Assembly: GCA_963693365.1 (NCBI GenBank)
Contig: CAVNZM010000008.1
Coordinates: 4,402,001 to 4,466,000, forward strand
DNA length: 64,000 nt
DNA from: Amoebidium appalachense
Lineage: Eukaryota; Ichthyosporea
Reading direction: 5' to 3'
Positions 62,940-64,000 of the stretch are shown here, piece after piece. The notes under the pieces were generated by a model. The model was not told the DNA's origin. It saw only the letters and a program-made list of their open reading frames with translations, and did no database searches. A program made the position numbers and the translations under genes. Within the stretch, counting starts at the first letter, position 1. The number at the start of each line of letters is the position of its first letter.

Positions 62940-63330
62940 CCCTGCCCCCCCTGCACGTACTCCTCTGTGTACTTTAACAAAGGCCCTTAGAATAATCATT
63001 TGCCGGTGGCCCACACAGACTTTAACAACAAATAAATGAACGAAAAGAGAGGGATAATATGACTACGGTAACACTTGACTCCCACCCCAGCCTTGTTTCC
63101 TTCAGACTATTGAAGGTGAGCATACATACCCAATTCACATACCTTCAATTCCATGCAGCTCTCTCCTCAAAATTAAATCTCGCAATTTTTGGAACCCCCC
63201 AGATAATGCATATGTCATAACTTACAAATGACTGTATGCTGTTATGGTTAAATCTGATTTTAAATCTTGCAGGCGATTGGTCTCAACAACACGTGTGCCG
63301 ATGTGCACGAGAAGATACTGCCAAACAGAG
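62506..63330 (+). CDS. Partial gene, possible beta-lactamase-like (PF00144/LACTB type) protein
   Basis: Two exons, 62506-62567 and 63273-63330, join in phase. The first reads VIEKVTGTSFLDHMDSKVFK and the second AIGLNNTCADVHEKILPNR. This resembles the region after the YxN motif in serine beta-lactamase-like hydrolases, where V(I/V)E.(V/A)(T/S)G is followed by a helix and (L/I)GL..T and an NR segment. The active-site Ser-x-x-Lys and Tyr motifs would lie upstream and were not found between 61276 and 62505. The gene continues beyond 63330 in phase 1, but no further exon is seen before the window ends. The family call is tentative. Confidence 0.5.
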
Positions 63331-63335
63331 GTGTG

Positions 63336-63402
<67 letters not shown>

Positions 63403-63863
63403 GTGCGCAAAAATTCAGATTTTTTTTTTATATTCGTTACACTTTTCATGCATGTAATTTTCAATTTATGAGCAAGGTAGAGCATTCTCATCCCCCCCCC
63501 CCCCCCCCCCCTTCCCCCGCTCTTCCCTTTTGCCCCCCCTAGTACAGTCAACAAAAACACCCACACAGAAACACTACCGGTATTCCATCACACACAGCAC
63601 GGACACACACGTTCTTGCCTGGATACTCACCAAGCCTACAAACACCTGCCAACTCCAACATGTTCGGAAGTGAAACATGTGTGTACATGCATACACACAC
63701 ACACACTTATCACAAGCTCTCTCACAGCACGCAAACTCACTGTGCACGTACTCACACTGATACAAATTAACACACAGACCCTTGCAAACGCGTGCACACA
63801 CACACTCATATTTACATACACAACATGCACGCGCGCACGCACACACACACACACACAAACACA

Positions 63864-63904
<41 letters not shown>

Positions 63905-63916
63905 TCTCTCTCTCTC

Positions 63917-64000
<84 letters not shown>
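63331..64000 (+). other. Intron sequence with (GT)n, (CA)n and terminal (CT)n
   Basis: (GT)n spans 63331-63399, a C run lies near 63491-63510, (CA)n-rich DNA at 63680-63901, and (CT)n from about 63904 to the window end. No exon is seen. Confidence 0.6.

Overview
The window is nuclear DNA of an intron-rich eukaryote. Every recognisable gene is split by GT-AG introns, polyadenylation signals follow several genes, and no bacterial operon structure is seen. A bifunctional aspartate kinase/homoserine dehydrogenase-type gene argues against an animal. A plant-type LFG/BI-1 protein, an Atg8 and a peroxiredoxin-glutaredoxin fusion fit an alga or other free-living protist; I cannot name the lineage. 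The DNA is saturated with homopolymers (up to 69 C in a row), (GT/CA)n and (GA/CT)n arrays, so most long open frames here are simple repeats read as Cys-Val, His-Thr, Gly, Pro or Arg-Glu polymers and were left out.

Layout. 1-1535: G-rich upstream DNA. 1536-5167 (+): complete four-exon ATG8. 7607-13502 (-): complete nine-exon TMBIM/lifeguard membrane protein with a Pro-Gln-Gly-Tyr repeat N-terminus. 13503-15983: divergent intergenic region rich in CCAAT motifs. 15984-22396 (+): Prx5-glutaredoxin fusion, first exon unresolved. 22397-27245: repeats. 27246-27741 (-): candidate two-exon small secreted Cys-rich protein. 27955-28799 (+): broken Ty3/gypsy integrase remnant. 30988-34838 (+): two-RRM RNA-binding protein, 5' end unresolved. 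36103-40060 (+): complete four-exon amidohydrolase-2 family enzyme. 41587-61275 (-): very large gene of at least 25 exons for an aspartokinase-ACT-homoserine dehydrogenase-like protein. 62506-63330 (+): two exons of a possible beta-lactamase-like protein running off the window.

The genes are not an obvious pathway cluster: autophagy (ATG8), membrane calcium/cell-death control (TMBIM), thiol redox defence (Prx-Grx), RNA binding, carbohydrate-lactone or related hydrolysis, and aspartate-family amino-acid synthesis.

The most unusual biology is in the introns. About half of the 5' splice sites I could place (26 of 53) are followed within about 25 bases by a poly(C) run on the transcribed-sense strand, on both DNA strands according to gene direction. 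A dispersed poly(C)-bounded element (about 90-150 bp, at least twelve copies) occurs only in introns and always in the same orientation relative to its host gene, as expected of introner-like elements. In two genes (ATG8 and the aspartokinase) the 3' splice site plus the first bases of the next exon are tandemly repeated, giving rows of decoy acceptors. A further point is that the homoserine-dehydrogenase half of the aspartokinase fusion appears to have lost its cofactor and catalytic residues.
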